Assembly (NCBI GenBank): GCA_036345935.2
Contig: JADWOT020000001.1
Span: forward strand, 9,500,836 to 9,564,835
Reading direction: 5' to 3'
Length of the DNA stretch: 64,000 nt
Source: Taenia hydatigena
Taxonomy: Eukaryota; Platyhelminthes; Cestoda; Cyclophyllidea; Taeniidae
The notes below the pieces were generated by a model that ran no database searches, was not told where the DNA came from, and saw nothing but the letters and a program-made list of their open reading frames with translations. Shown here in pieces: positions 49,065-61,369 of the stretch (position 1 is its first letter; each line of letters begins with the position of its first letter). Made by a program: the position numbers and the translations under genes.

Positions 49065-51360
49065 CTTTTTTGCGTTGAAAGGTTGCGACTAGCGTGTGCT
49101 TACCACAATGTGCCTACAACTTGTCAATCATCGGCCAGTATTTGCCTACTTTGAAGGATTTGTGTATTGCATTCTGAGAAAGCAAAGTGTTCAATCAGCT
49201 GTATTTTAAATCTGCGAAGGGAAGCTTTTAATCTGGTCGTGGATCGTTTGAATGAACAACGTAGAAAAAGAGCGGATGGTATTCGCGATTCCCGAGTTTA
49301 ATGGGGCTTATGACACTTGAGGTGTAAGCGAGTTGCGATTTCGTACTACTCTGACATAGCGATTCTCTTACCAAAGCAATAATAAAGTCGCAGTCAACCT
49401 CTGCGCCTCTTCCTTTAAACTTGAACTGTTTGGTGAAAGAGCTCTTGAGCGTAATGTGGAGACGAACTGGCCTTTTGCGGATTATACGACCCTTGCCGGA
49501 TGTAGACTAGGTGGGGCAATGTTTGAATGCACATGTTGGACACAGTGAATGAGGTTTGGCAATTTTCAGCATATTAGCGCTGGTCGGTTGAACTCCATCA
49601 ATCGTGTGGCAGTGAGCAGCTCACACAGGTGCTACTTACAACAAGTCAGCAGCACCTTCACGTCATTGCACTCTTTCAAGGTGGTAGCCCTTCCTCCAAA
49701 TCGTGTAGCAAATCGACACTAATGATGATACTTCAAGTGTTGTTTTTAAATCTAAATCGCTTCTTTTTATGGAAAATCAGTGCATCAGTCTAGACAAAGG
49801 TTGTCTCCATGTTGGAACGCACTGAACGGAACATTATGGCCAAGCAAGGCTTACTGTGTTGTATTTAACCACAAAGGATTACTATGTGGCTGCGTAATCG
49901 ACAAATCGCAAAGATGACATCTTTCATTGCTATCAGTAGAACAGTGGAATCACTGCGATGACCGGGGAGAAGTGACGAGGAATTAGGCTGCACGTCAAAA
50001 ACACAATTTCGAGAGCTGTTAGTGGCTCTCCAGTGAAGATTTTGTGACTGCCACTAATCACGTGCGGAGCTGTTGGTGTGACTCACCTCGATGCGAAGCT
50101 AACACACCTTAATGCCAGCACTCGGATAATCTCTGCTTTGTGAAAATCGTGGAGTAGAAAACCCACTACTGCTCTTTATTCGTAGATGTGGTTAACAATG
50201 TTAAAATGTGAATTTTGTCGAAGCTAAGCACGCGCAATGAAGCTGATGGTTGAACTCGTTGCTTAGGCCGCTCTGTATGATCGCGTGGATGACTTGCTCA
50301 AGATTCGAAATGTGCGGCTAGGTGGCTCCGAGCAAGTAAATTGTTGAAGAGATTGCGCTTTGGTTTTGTGTTGGTGCGAATAGCCGTGTGGGGCGTTGGA
50401 TGTTTTGGCCATCGGCTAGTGGTCCAGTGGGGCTGCGCTTTGTATGGGTTGATTAAGTCCACTCAAAAGGGGTCACTCATCAATGAGATTTCTAAATCCT
50501 TCTTCAAGACTTGTTTAAGTGTTGATGATAAAGATGTGACTTCGTGAATTTGCAACCGTCATTGTAGAAAGCTAATATCCTGAAGCACACAATGAGCAGC
50601 GGAAAGCTTGACCGCCCAGGAGGCACGCAGATCCTTGATGTTCACTTTGTAGTAAGGGAAAGGAAAGCGTCCGGTCGAAGAAATGATGACAGCTAGAATC
50701 ATGAATCCATCAACGTCAAGGTTGGTCTCCTCGATTGCTTTGGTAGTAACAACAGTTCTACAAATCACGGGAGTAGTTTTCGATTGCAGAAGCAGATTTC
50801 ATATCTTCTGTATGGAATCGGCACTAATAATCCCATCATTTACCATTTAGTTGTTTTTTAGATGGCATAATGGTGGGATGAGATGTGCGTTCGGGACGTA
50901 GAGAAGGGCCGTATGAGGTCACTGACATGGCTCCAAGGCCGCATAAGTGCTGGCGGTTCCGAATGAGAGAGTTGAAATCTGATCAAAATGTTGCTGCATT
51001 TGGCTGGTGAGGGAGGACATCAGCAATTTTGTGCATTCCTCAAATGACAATTGCCACTCATTTTCCATTTTTATATCACCTAAAATGTCTACTTAATGAG
51101 TTTATAGAAAAATAGTTTTTTTAAGGCCCCGCGTCAATGCTTACGTTTGCTTAGCCTCTTCTACGAACCTTAGATTTGCATAAGAGCTAGACGTGGAATG
51201 AAACTAAAAGGACCTCAGGACAGTGGTGGAAGTGTGTCAACGGTTGAACACACCCCACACATCTGCTGGCACGTGAGAGTGGGACGCAAGTTAGGTGTGG
51301 TGATCTTACAAAGGAACCCTCGGTCAACTTGCGTTTTCTCGACTCAGTTTGATTTTGAAA
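49065..51360 (+). repeat. Block X, copy X2
   Basis: Same orientation as X1 and inverted relative to X3. It lacks about 45 bases near 49520 that X1 (near 32500) and X3 have. It also has an insertion near 51060-51080 absent from X1 and X3. It leads directly into the first exon of KLHL pseudogene D. Confidence 0.85.
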
Positions 51361-51399
51361 AGCACTTTACCCCTTTTTTACACATCAATCCCTGAGCGA

Positions 51400-52995
51400 A
51401 ATATGATGAAGTAAAATTATTTCCTATTCACGGAATCGACACATCCCGTGAACAAGACGACCGCGTCGATCTACTAATTGAGGTGTGGTGACGAGCATGA
51501 GTTTATGCTCCAAATTTTTAGGGAAAGGATGGGAAAAGGTGTCAAGGGACATCGACTGGTCCTTGTAGTTAACGTTCCACTTGCACTGGGCATTCCTCAC
51601 AGCCTCAACCCAACTTTTGTACATTTGTGAGACAACGTTCCTAAGTGTTTCGTGTAGTTACGCACAGTGGATGGGCGAATTGTTTAAAGGACATGAGAGT
51701 CAAGGAGAAGCAACTGTGATAAATGACGGTTTAAGTCGTGAAGCAATGGCCTTTCGAATAAGTTGTACAGATTGAATTTATTAATAAGGGGATACATTTA
51801 TAGAAAATAATAAATAAAGGGAAGGAAAATTGAATGGGTGAATGAACGATGGATGGATGCAGGATTGAAGTATGAATACGGAGTAGGTGGGCGGGTGCAT
51901 AAAGGCATGGATACGGACAGAAAAAGGGGCAAATGAATGGGTTCGTTCTGAGATCGTTGATACGAAACTGCGTGCATTTGCTGTCACGATCAGCCAATGA
52001 AGCCAAACGAGAACGTGGTCAAGCAGTGGATTTGGTCTGTCTCCAAATGTCCGCCACTAAGCAAGTACATGAACCACTTTGCGTATCGGCACGACCATCC
52101 CTCCAAAAAGGCGACTGGTTTGATTCAATTAGTGCTGTGATTTTTCAAAGACCCAGCACCGTAAAATTGTCTTTACCCTAAACTTAATGACATTTTGCAC
52201 CTTCATGATGTGCTAGATCTTTAAAAATATTTGGCGATGTGCTTCCAAACATCGGTCGGAACACAACTTCCACAGCTTGGACGCTGACATCTCTACCGCA
52301 GTTACAACTAGACGATTCGTTTAATGTTGCGGCACCTTTCTGTTGAGAAGCGCCTGTGTTTTATACTGTGACTTATGTTTGTGGTTTTATTCTCTTACTC
52401 TTTGGGTAGTTAATGTGTCGTTACATGTGCGGACACTGAAAGTGGTCTAGCGTCATTGTTTTACAGAGATGGTTCATTCTCCTACGAGCCTTTCATAACG
52501 AAGCCACGCAACGACTGTCCTGACGGCTACCCTAATGGACGGCTTGTTCCCACTTGCGAAAAAACGGACACAGCTAACGGCGTGTAGGCTCGATTTGGCT
52601 AAGTCAGGCCTTCTAGGCTGTCTGTGCGAAGTGGTGCATCGGCATTAAATATCCCAGGAATTGGAATCGTAGTTGTTGGTGGCTTTTGTTAGGATGATCT
52701 ACGAATGATGGAATCAAGACATGCTGCAATATTGGTCAAGGATGCGAAGGATGAAAGCGGGTGACGATGGATCAAGCTCAATCCGATGTTACAGGAACGC
52801 AGTTGTCCAGGGGTGGCCTACTTCAAAGGATGCGTAGTGGTTGTGGGAGGGGACTATGAGTGAAGTGCTGAATGCCTCCCACTGGCATCGATGGATCCAA
52901 CGAACGCCCAGTGGACTCGTCCTCAAGCATTTGACGTCTTTCTGTCACCACTTACAACTCTTGTCTCAGTCAACAACAGATTGATATTGTTATGG
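51400..52995 (+). pseudogene. KLHL pseudogene D (BTB exons 1-2, kelch exons 6-7)
   Basis: The remains of exon 1 end at 51482 with DTSREQDDRVDLLIE, matching the DTFREQGKLTDLRIE end of copy B exon 1. A 39-nt intron with GT-AG ends follows at 51483-51521, the same length as intron 1 of A and B. Exon 2 begins KDGKR and continues in another frame as HRLVLVV, so it is frameshifted. BACK exons are missing. Kelch exons 6 and 7 resume near 52409 and share with pseudogene C the early stop after exon 6 and the TGA replacing Trp before RWIKLNP. D therefore descends from an already dead copy that C also derives from, while keeping the BTB end that C has lost. Confidence 0.8.
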
Positions 52996-53880
52996 TGACC
53001 ACAGAATGGATTTGACGACGAGGAGTATCCAAAGAACCCAAAACTGTTAGGAGGTACAACTTTCGGAGGCTCATTCTTAACCCGACCTATGAGGCAAATA
53101 AGGTCTCATTGTAGATATGGGTTTTGTGCGAACATTATCGTCATTATCTTTGTTGTACAGACACTAATATTCCCAGTGAGCTTGTCAATTTCTCAACGAA
53201 GAGGATGACCGAAAGACTATAGGTAGAGGGATGCTCCTGGGCAAAGTAAAACTTCCTCACGATTATGGACCAATATGGAAAAATATCATGGTCAGTTAAG
53301 CAAATTTACTCGCATGCTTTTATCATTATCACACCTCCCTGCAGAGTGGATAATCCACACCACACTTGTTGTTGAATGACCTAACGGAGCCCTAAAACAT
53401 GTTCTACAAGGTCTAACCAAATGCCAAGTAATCATCCATGTGTTTTATCGGATACCTCAAACTGATCCCCTACTTTCAACACAAACACACCTCTTCGATT
53501 GCTCCTGGCCAGTGGGCAATTTAGTCATCACCAAAGCGAGAATGTGCACATCGCATGGAAGTGCATTTTCAACGAATGCAACAAAATCAGAAGCAGTGTT
53601 TCCCATAGTCTAAGCGGTTTATTGATGTAATGCGTCTGGTCACACAAGTCGGTCAGCATCAATTGCTCCTCAAGAAAATGCCATCAGAGGTATAGGTGGA
53701 ATGTGATGTAGCATGAGGCAGTGCCTCCATCCCTTACAGCTGGGGAGCACATCACCCATATGAAGTTGTGGTATTCCATTGACTCGACACCTGTCCACGT
53801 TCAGATGCACTCTCTTATGCTATGTGTCCTCGAAGGTGGACGATCTTCAGTTTATGATGGTTTCCACTCCCTGATGGGTC

Positions 53881-56342
53881 AAAGACACAGCCTTTAGCCA
53901 TACGCTGCTGCAAATAAAACAGATGAGGAGGCGTAAATGCATTTTTATAATGCACACATCCTTGTATCATCTTTCCTACTTTTGAATGAATCTCCTCAGC
54001 TTTGCCAGCTAAAACAACGACATTTTCACTTTTACTATAAATTGCAGACGCCCAAAATTGATCAGAAGAAGTTGCAGTGTGTGGTGAAGTGAATGTTTGT
54101 CCCCGCCTAACTATCCTCCTCTTTTATCCCTTTCTCTAGAAGGCGTCAGCCGATATCACCCACCTGACACGCAGAAACTGTTATTCGACAAACATTTTTA
54201 CAGTCAGTAAGGGTTCGTTTAAATGCACAATTTTGACGAGAAGTGATTAGAATGTACGAGCTTTGTGATAGGACGGATGACATCAGATCCTTGGAAGGGA
54301 ATGAAGCCCCATCACACATAAATAAGCTCCACTGAATCTATTCCAATGTCAGCAGAGGTGCGGTCTTAGAATACTCCTCTTTGCTGTGAATTCTGCTTTA
54401 ATTTTTGGGCAAAAAAAAGGAATTGTCTTGTTTGCAAACAGGATTTTCACGTGCTCATTATGCGCTGGCTAGGAGGCGATGTAATGCGGATTTCCTTGTG
54501 CACACCACCTTCGCGGACACTACTCAGTGGGTACGAATGCCATAACGTGAAGGACGTCATCTAACCCCCAAGAAGGACTGCACTCGAAATGAGCATCCCA
54601 CTGACCACCGACCGCCGTCCACAATATATGGATAGAAAGTGAATCTTAGATGGTTCCATGTCAGATGGTGCTGCATCCGTCTGTGACGATCCACCTTTTA
54701 AACCAGCAGCCTGCATGATTACCAAGAGTTGACATCACCTCGATGTGCCAAATCGGGGTCTTTAGAGGTGTTACCATTCCCAGTGAATAAACCTTATCTT
54801 TCACTGCGTTGACCTTTGTCCGTTAATCATGTATGTCTGCAAAGTTTGCTTTTGAATCGGATTTGTTTGCCAAGTAGGTTCTAAAATGTGGTAATACGAC
54901 TCGCCATTACGGAATAACGGCCATTCCTGACGAGGGGTAGGTCTGAGGAACTAAAGTCGCTGTTATACTACTGAGCACACTTTAAATAGCCCCGACTGTC
55001 AAACGAAGTAGCAAATCTCTACACGCAGATCAATTGGAAGCATTGCATTTCATCCTTTTAATGTACCCACCTCCCAACTGAGGGATGATTTGAGAGAAAT
55101 TTGCTGTCCTAGGACCTGACAAGGACATCTGGGCCCAATCATGGCATTGACTCGAGTGCCTGCAGTCGAGCAGTATTTTTGCAGGCATCATATCGAAAGG
55201 TATCATAAGTCTGATATAAGTTAGCTGACAAGAAGTGATGGGCTGAATTTTAAAGCAGCTTTTTCGAAAGAGAAGTTCTCAAAGTGTGATATCGTGCAAG
55301 GTTTACAAATGCTATGCGCAGGCAAAGCACAACTACACGTTGGCAATTCATTTGGCAGTCTTATTGTGGGATTGCACACCTCCACTTCCCTCTGGACGTC
55401 TTTTTGTCAAAACCCTACTACCGCGTGATTCGCAGGTTCCATAGCATTTTAAAAAATTTAATTAATAACAAACAACATACATTTTTGTATTTATAAATAA
55501 CTGGACTACAATTAGCATGACAATTATACTCTACAACTCGACCGTCTCCTAAGTAGAGCGTTTATAATGATTTGAAGTTGAAATCATTCTAAGGAAGTAA
55601 TGAGCCACCGATATCAAAGATTGCTAACATTATGCACCATAGATTATGTCCTTAAGGCATATGTTTAATCGAGAATTCGCTTGCTAAATTACAAGATGAA
55701 AGGGGACGAATTTAACAACCTTTCTTTAACTGTGATAGTAAACTTAATATTACCAACTACGTTTGGCACATTTCGCATCGGCACTATATGCATGCAACGT
55801 TTGGGCTCAACGTCACAAATATGTGACATGTGCGGGTCATCAGCATGTAAGTAATGCCTCGTGCATCAGGAGCGGATCTTTGGAGTCTAGTGCTGTAGGG
55901 GCAGGAAAGCCATTATCTAAGTTGAACAATTTCATCAGGATCAGCTCGAATCACACTTCAAGTATGTCATTATCATCTGCCGCTTGGTCTCAAGAGAGGC
56001 GCACAAAATAGGAAATGTTTCGTCAGAAATGTGAATTAAGGGATGAAAAATCTAAATGCAATGCTAATCCTCTCGAAAATTACAAATGATTTGACAGTTT
56101 CTGGGTTGCAAGGAGGATGTACATTATAATGAAGGAAATCAAACTCCGCATAACACCCGATCCTGCCAAAGAGGCCAAACCTAGTAATTTTCAAACAAAA
56201 CAAGCAAGACCGCCTTCTTTACGTATTCTACTTCGCTAGTGTCAAGGCAATGGCAATTCACTGAGGATATGCTATTTGAAATCAAGTGAAGTCGAGGACC
56301 ACCTCAAAGAATTATCATTGGAGGTGATGACCACACACGGTA
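53881..56342. mobile_element. 2.46-kb insertion flanked by a 7-bp direct repeat
   Basis: Unit 1 is continuous through 'gcatgggtccttttg' (about 36215-36230). Unit 2 is interrupted at the same point by 2462 bases, with ATGGGTC present on both sides (53874-53880 and 56343-56349). This looks like a target-site duplication of an inserted element. I found no inverted terminal repeats ('aaagacacag' at the left, 'accacacacggta' at the right), no long terminal repeats and no transposase or reverse transcriptase. Open frames inside are short (55314-55496 and 55763-56011 on plus). A non-autonomous or degraded element is the first reading. A deletion in unit 1 between the two short repeats is the alternative. 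Confidence 0.5.
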
Positions 56343-57570
56343 ATGGGTCCTTTTGAACTCCAATCCCTACAGTAGAAGACGAAAGCAAATGGACGCGGTG
56401 GTGACCATAAAGCAGACAAAGCAACGTGACTCACAGGTTGACATTGATGCGAACACGAGGGCAGGAGCTTGCACTCGAGATCAAGTCCATAACTTCATAA
56501 TTGACAATATCTTGAAGGCCATTTGAAGTGGCAGTTTGTGCGAGAAATGAGATGAAATCGCCAAACCGAGTAAATTTGCTTACAACCTGCTTCAATTTTC
56601 GCTACGCCCATTTTCGTAGTCGTTGTGATTGCTGAGGATCAACTTCGAGAACTCGCTTCTGCTGTAAGGTCAAACTGTTACAACTGTCTTCGATACACAC
56701 ACCTGCAACTAGATTTAGCTGTTGCTGGTAGAAAGGAGTAATTGAACATCAGTGAAACGGAATCCTGCTTTATGGGAATGACTTTGCATCTTTATTTGCT
56801 ATTTGATGAAAGTGACAGACATATCCAGATCCATTACGACGGCGAATACATTTGCCAACTGACATGCGAGTGGAAGTTCACTAACCGCTATTGGTGACAG
56901 CGGACACTTTAAACGAAGTGGGCACACGCCTTGTGTTTTGTGCCCTAGGCGCACGGATCCCTCATTTCTTCTTGGTCAATGGTATTTGAATGCTCGAAAC
57001 ATCGCAAAACAATCCTTTTCCTTCAATTGCTTTAGTGATTGCATGAATTTCCCTTAACACTACGTGACGCAATTTGCACTTCTTTGGTTACAAGAGTCAC
57101 TCAGGAAAAGTTTGTGCATCGAATTGTCCTTTTGTGTGGCTAATGATTTGCTTTAACGATGGTACATAGATGCAGCTACTTGAGACCCCCTTGGAGACAG
57201 AACAAGGCTTAATGCTTGGGCAGAATAGATGCATTCGGCAAACAGAAGGGACCCAGGGCTGCTGGCATGGCTCGGAGGCCATCCCAACTGGCTAGGGCAG
57301 CAATGTGGCCACCCAAGTAACCGTAACTAACCTCGGTGGTCAAACAAGCAAAGTATTACAATGGCTTAGCATTGTATCGATACAAAACACTTAATAAAAG
57401 TACATTTTATCCTGATCTATTCCACAATTTTTTGACGCATGATGACCACCACATCGGGTGATTTTAGTTTTCCCTCAAAAATGTTGGACGTTAGAAGGAA
57501 ACTTTGGAATTTGGCAAAGCAAATTAGTGTATTGGTAATATAAAACCAAAATCCTTGAACCGCAAATGTT
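56343..57570. other. 3' flank of KLHL-B
   Basis: Aligns with about 36216-37433 in unit 1. No coding region is supported; the minus frame 57097-57282 is not kept in the other copy. A minus-strand AATAAA (plus TTTATT near 56790) lies about 780 nt past the KLHL-B stop and is conserved in unit 1, so it is a possible distal polyadenylation signal. Confidence 0.4.
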
Positions 57571-60173
57571 TTAACGTTCTTCCAGCGTTTCTCTTGCCAT
57601 CAGAAGAATAGACTCTGAGAAAGTTTCCAGCTCGAATAATGGCTTCCATTCAAAATTGGCCAACGGTTGGTTCTACAAGGGTTACAACATTAGTAGTTAC
57701 TTTTGAGTAGTTAAGTAGCGATTAAAAACCAATAATTTACCTTTTCGGTGGGTAAAAATTCGTAGATTTTGCTCGTCGAAAAGTTGGATGCTATAATAAA
57801 TAGGCCAATAAATTTAAATAATTTGATCAAACAATTTACGGTTCCATGGGATGTGAACACAAAACTTACCTAACATTATCAATCTGTTGTTGAAGGAGAT
57901 AAGAGATGTGAATGGCCAGTTAAAGTCACGAATTCCATTAAGACGAGTCCACTGAGCGTTCGCCTGCTCGATCGATGTCAGTGGAAGACATTCGGCACTT
58001 AACTCATCGGCCCCTCCTACAACTACTACGCATCCTTTGAAGTAGGTTACTTGTGGACAAATGCGTTCCTGCAACATCGGATTGAGCTTGATCCATCGCC
58101 ATCCACTCCCACTCTCCGCATCTTCTACCAATATTGCAGCATGCCTTGATGTCGCCACCATTCCTAAGTTAACTTGATAACCACCAACAACCACGGTTCC
58201 TATTTCCGGGATACTTAATGCCGATGCACCAAATCGTGGAGACAGCATATCAGGGAGTTTGGTGAGCCTAGGAAATTGACTCACCTAATCAAACATACCT
58301 GCCACTGTCAATGTCTAATTTTTCACAAGTGGAAGAGATCGTTCCATCAGAGCGACCGCCAAAAATTAAAATCGATTCATTTTTCGACGCAACAGCATAA
58401 TTGGAGCGTTGCTGTGTTGTTTGAAAAGTCTTATGGGAAGTAGAACCATCTCGGTAATTTACAGACTCCACACTCCATCCGGAGTCAACACACCTAACGA
58501 AACATACGCTACCTAGATTGCAAGAGGATGAGACCATAAATTCAATTTTACCGTCTAATGCAGCCGCTTTTCCAATGAAAGGAACTTCAAAATTGAACGA
58601 TTCGTCCGGTTGCAACTGTGGCACAGACGATAAACACCAGGAATTCGAAACAGCATTGCGGCCGTAGATAATCAACACCTCTCTAAACATTTTCAAAAAT
58701 TGCCATAGATTTGCAGTACAAAATGGCATGAAGGTTGCAAAAAGGGGCAGTTTCACAGAATCCTATGGCTAGAAATCGGAGCATTTATCGAATCGGCTAG
58801 TCGGTTCATTGGAGGGGTGGTTATTGCTATACTAAAAGTGATTCACGTACTTTCTTTGTGGCCGGCAGTTGGAGACAGGCCAAATCATCCGTCTCAGGAT
58901 CTCACTCAGCCACATTCCACGTTTTGGCGGAACATCGGCTTTAGAACAGTCACAGAAATAAATGAAAAGATAACTCAGAAGTAGGAATTACAAAATGCTG
59001 AATAGTGTCATCAACTCAATCAATTCGCACCTATGACTCCCAAATAAATTTGCCCATCCACTCCGTATTAAATCTTTCAACACGCATAACTGCATCTACC
59101 CACCCATTTCGCATCCATCCCTCAATCTCACGCCCATTTTAATCCAAATCATCCTTTCATCCATCGATTAAATCTCTTTTATTTACCACAAAGCCTTTCG
59201 CCCCTTGCCCATGTCCGCGTCCCTTCTTTAGTCTTACAGTCATCTATCAAAATTGCTCACCCCTGAATCTCACGTCCTTTAAGCTATCCACCCATTCACT
59301 GTGCTTACCTTCACTAAACTGTTCTGCGTACCTCCTCACAAACGTCCAGTATTCGCTTTGACATTGTGGGGACAGCCTCGCCAACTCAATCTTCGAAATC
59401 ATCTTCCCAAACACCTTTGCCCTTTCCTTCACGTCACACCCATCAATGCCTGCTTCCAGCCAACTGCGAATGGCTCGGAACTTTGTTTCCTCACTCACGC
59501 ATTTCAGCCGGTCGCTTTCCAGTAGCATCTCGAAGTACTGTGCTGTCATCTGCGTCAGCAGTCCCCTTCGCAAGCACACATCTTCAAAATGTTCCGCCAT
59601 GATTGGAATGCATAGTTCCATCAATTCACCATTCAACGTAGCATTGGCTACCGACCACACTTCTGTCACATTATCTAGAGAGATTCTTTAGAAAGTCAGG
59701 TTTTAACACTGAAAAAGACTTCTCCCACCTAGTTCTAATGAACTCTACACACCAAGAGACGATTCTCTTGGAGCCAAGATTGTGTGCCAGAAGGTACAAT
59801 CGAGTAGCGTTTCCTGCGCCGATTGTAATTCTGCCTGTGTATGCATAGTCGACAACAGCCTCGACAATACTGAAAGAGGGTTAAAGAAGGAAGTGATATG
59901 CACGTACTCTGTAGAAAAGCGTTTCCATTTTGTTGTCACTCCACCTTGTTTGGCAGTCAGTGCTTTAAAAACAAGCGGGAATCTGGCCGCTAGAACCAGT
60001 AGATGTGCATTCACACATTTCCCATCCTTTGTCTAGAAGTTGGAGCATGAAACCAATGTGCGCAACCTCACCTCAATTCGTAGGTCAGTGAGTTTTCCTT
60101 GTTCACGGAAGGTGTCGAACTTGTGAATAAGAAATGAATCTGCTCTATCATCCAAACACACCACTGTCTCCAT
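57571..60173 (-). CDS. KLHL copy B: intact BTB-BACK-Kelch protein, nine exons, 584 residues
   Basis: Likely a substrate adaptor for Cullin-3 ubiquitin ligase (family knowledge). Exons: 60173-60072, 60032-59908, 59869-59729, 59685-59274, 58762-58552, 58512-58299, 58267-57870, 57790-57741 and 57672-57571. They sum to 1755 nt with every phase consistent and GT-AG ends. Introns are 39, 38, 43, 511, 39, 31, 79 and 68 nt. The start is the first ATG after an in-frame TAA about 50 nt upstream. BTB spans about residues 20-120 (FREQGKLTDLRIE, NAHLLVLAARFPLVF, VVDYAYTGRI). BACK follows to about 265 (VWSVANATLN, CIPIMAEHFEDV, SVKLPLF). Kelch blades run to the end, marked by VLIIYGR, ILIFGGR, TVVVGGY and CVVVVGGA. 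Total length is normal for the family, though several blades lack the full GG and paired aromatic residues. An alternative donor (GTAAGC, after 59309) exists at the end of exon 4 but gives a poorer BACK end. Confidence 0.88.
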
Positions 60174-60455
60174 CTTTCGCTCCGGAATTGAGATGTGAAA
60201 AGGCGGCAAAGTGCTTTTTATTGTTTAACCCGAGATGGGTGTGTGAATGAGTGAAGGAATGTAAAGGTGGCACGCGTTGAAGAGCCTTTAGTAACCTGGA
60301 AGAAACCAAGAGATTGGCTGCAATGCACAAGTGGTGAGTAAACCGAACCAGAGCCAACTGACATTCATTTGTGTGCTTTGACTGTTCTCGTAAATGCGAT
60401 AATTGAATTTGCAGGCTTAAGTGATCCTTGCTTCTTGATGACAAGCCTCGGCTAG

Positions 60456-61360
60456 GATCATCTGTGACAGCCTTGACAGAGAGATTGGAAATGGATCTTG
60501 GAAACTGCTCTTGAGGTGACGCCACCTGTGGTCGTGATTCCTCCGAGAACGCTTGTAGCAGAGATGCTTGCATGAAGGCGTTCATTACGTTTACCCGTGT
60601 TACAGGCCTAAATTATGCAAAGTAGCGATTAACTTTGCCCTATGTGGCGTCACCTATTTACATCGTGGTTTAAGTAAACTTCGCTAATAAAAACTTTCCA
60701 AATTCCTCTTCCTATTCACCCACCACAAATGTTCCCACATGATTTACAGCGAAATGTATGTAGTTGTTTACTCAGAATTACAAACTTCATGCAAAGAGTG
60801 AGCTAATACTTTGCTAACCCAGACAAATGGACACGCTGATTCACAATTGACCGCCAAATACTCATTCATTCTCTCCATTGCCGACCAGCAATTTAGTTAC
60901 TTGAAGAAAAACTTATCAGGAATTCATTTCCCCCATAAAATTGCGATCAAGTTCGTGTTGACACTGTTTTTCATTCGCCGTCGCTGTCAACCTGTCAATG
61001 CCTCCAAAACCATTCCAAGTCTACGATCGCTCGGGTCATTTTTGCCCCAACTCACAGACACAGCTCCTCCAGTGTGAGCGTTGTGCCAAAAGTCGACGGG
61101 ATGATAAACGAGTGCTTTTTCTGGTGATGTGTGCCAGAAGGGTTTCGTGGCTGCCTACAAAGCGAGAGGGCGACGTGAGCCAAATATCGGCGCATTCGGA
61201 GGCAGTAATCAAAGTAGAGGTGTGCGACTTCCTCAAGTGACGCCTCATGCACTGGTGGCATTCATCATCAATGAAGCAAAGTCTCATTTTCTGCGTGTTA
61301 GTCTTGTCCCTTGGCTCGAGCTCCATTTAAGCATCATACATCACGCTTGTTCAATTAAAC
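60456..61360. other. Segment upstream of KLHL-B absent from unit 1
   Basis: In unit 1 the 5' flank of KLHL-A passes into block X4 within about 40 bases of 40295. Here about 0.9 kb separates the end of unit 2 homology from block X3. Open frames overlap on both strands (60998-61240 +, 61036-61326 -, 61129-61494 +). None has a recognised domain. The plus frame contains CPN and CERC spaced 13 residues apart, too little to call a zinc-binding fold. Confidence 0.5.
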
Positions 61361-61369
61361 TGATTCACT

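Larger units (their letters stand above)
47791..60455. repeat. Segmental duplication unit 2
   Basis: Direct copy of 30775-40295. It carries the near-identical tract, block X2, KLHL pseudogene D (+), the spacer with an extra 2.46-kb segment, and KLHL copy B (-). Overall similarity to unit 1 looks like 85-95% outside the near-identical tract. Confidence 0.9.

Noticed and set aside
58678..58690. Alternative acceptor (tttagagag) for KLHL-B exon 5 joined to a GTAAGC donor after 59309
   Set aside because: It keeps the frame but removes SVKLPLF, which matches the conserved end of BACK domains. The GTGAGA donor with the 'catag' acceptor keeps it.
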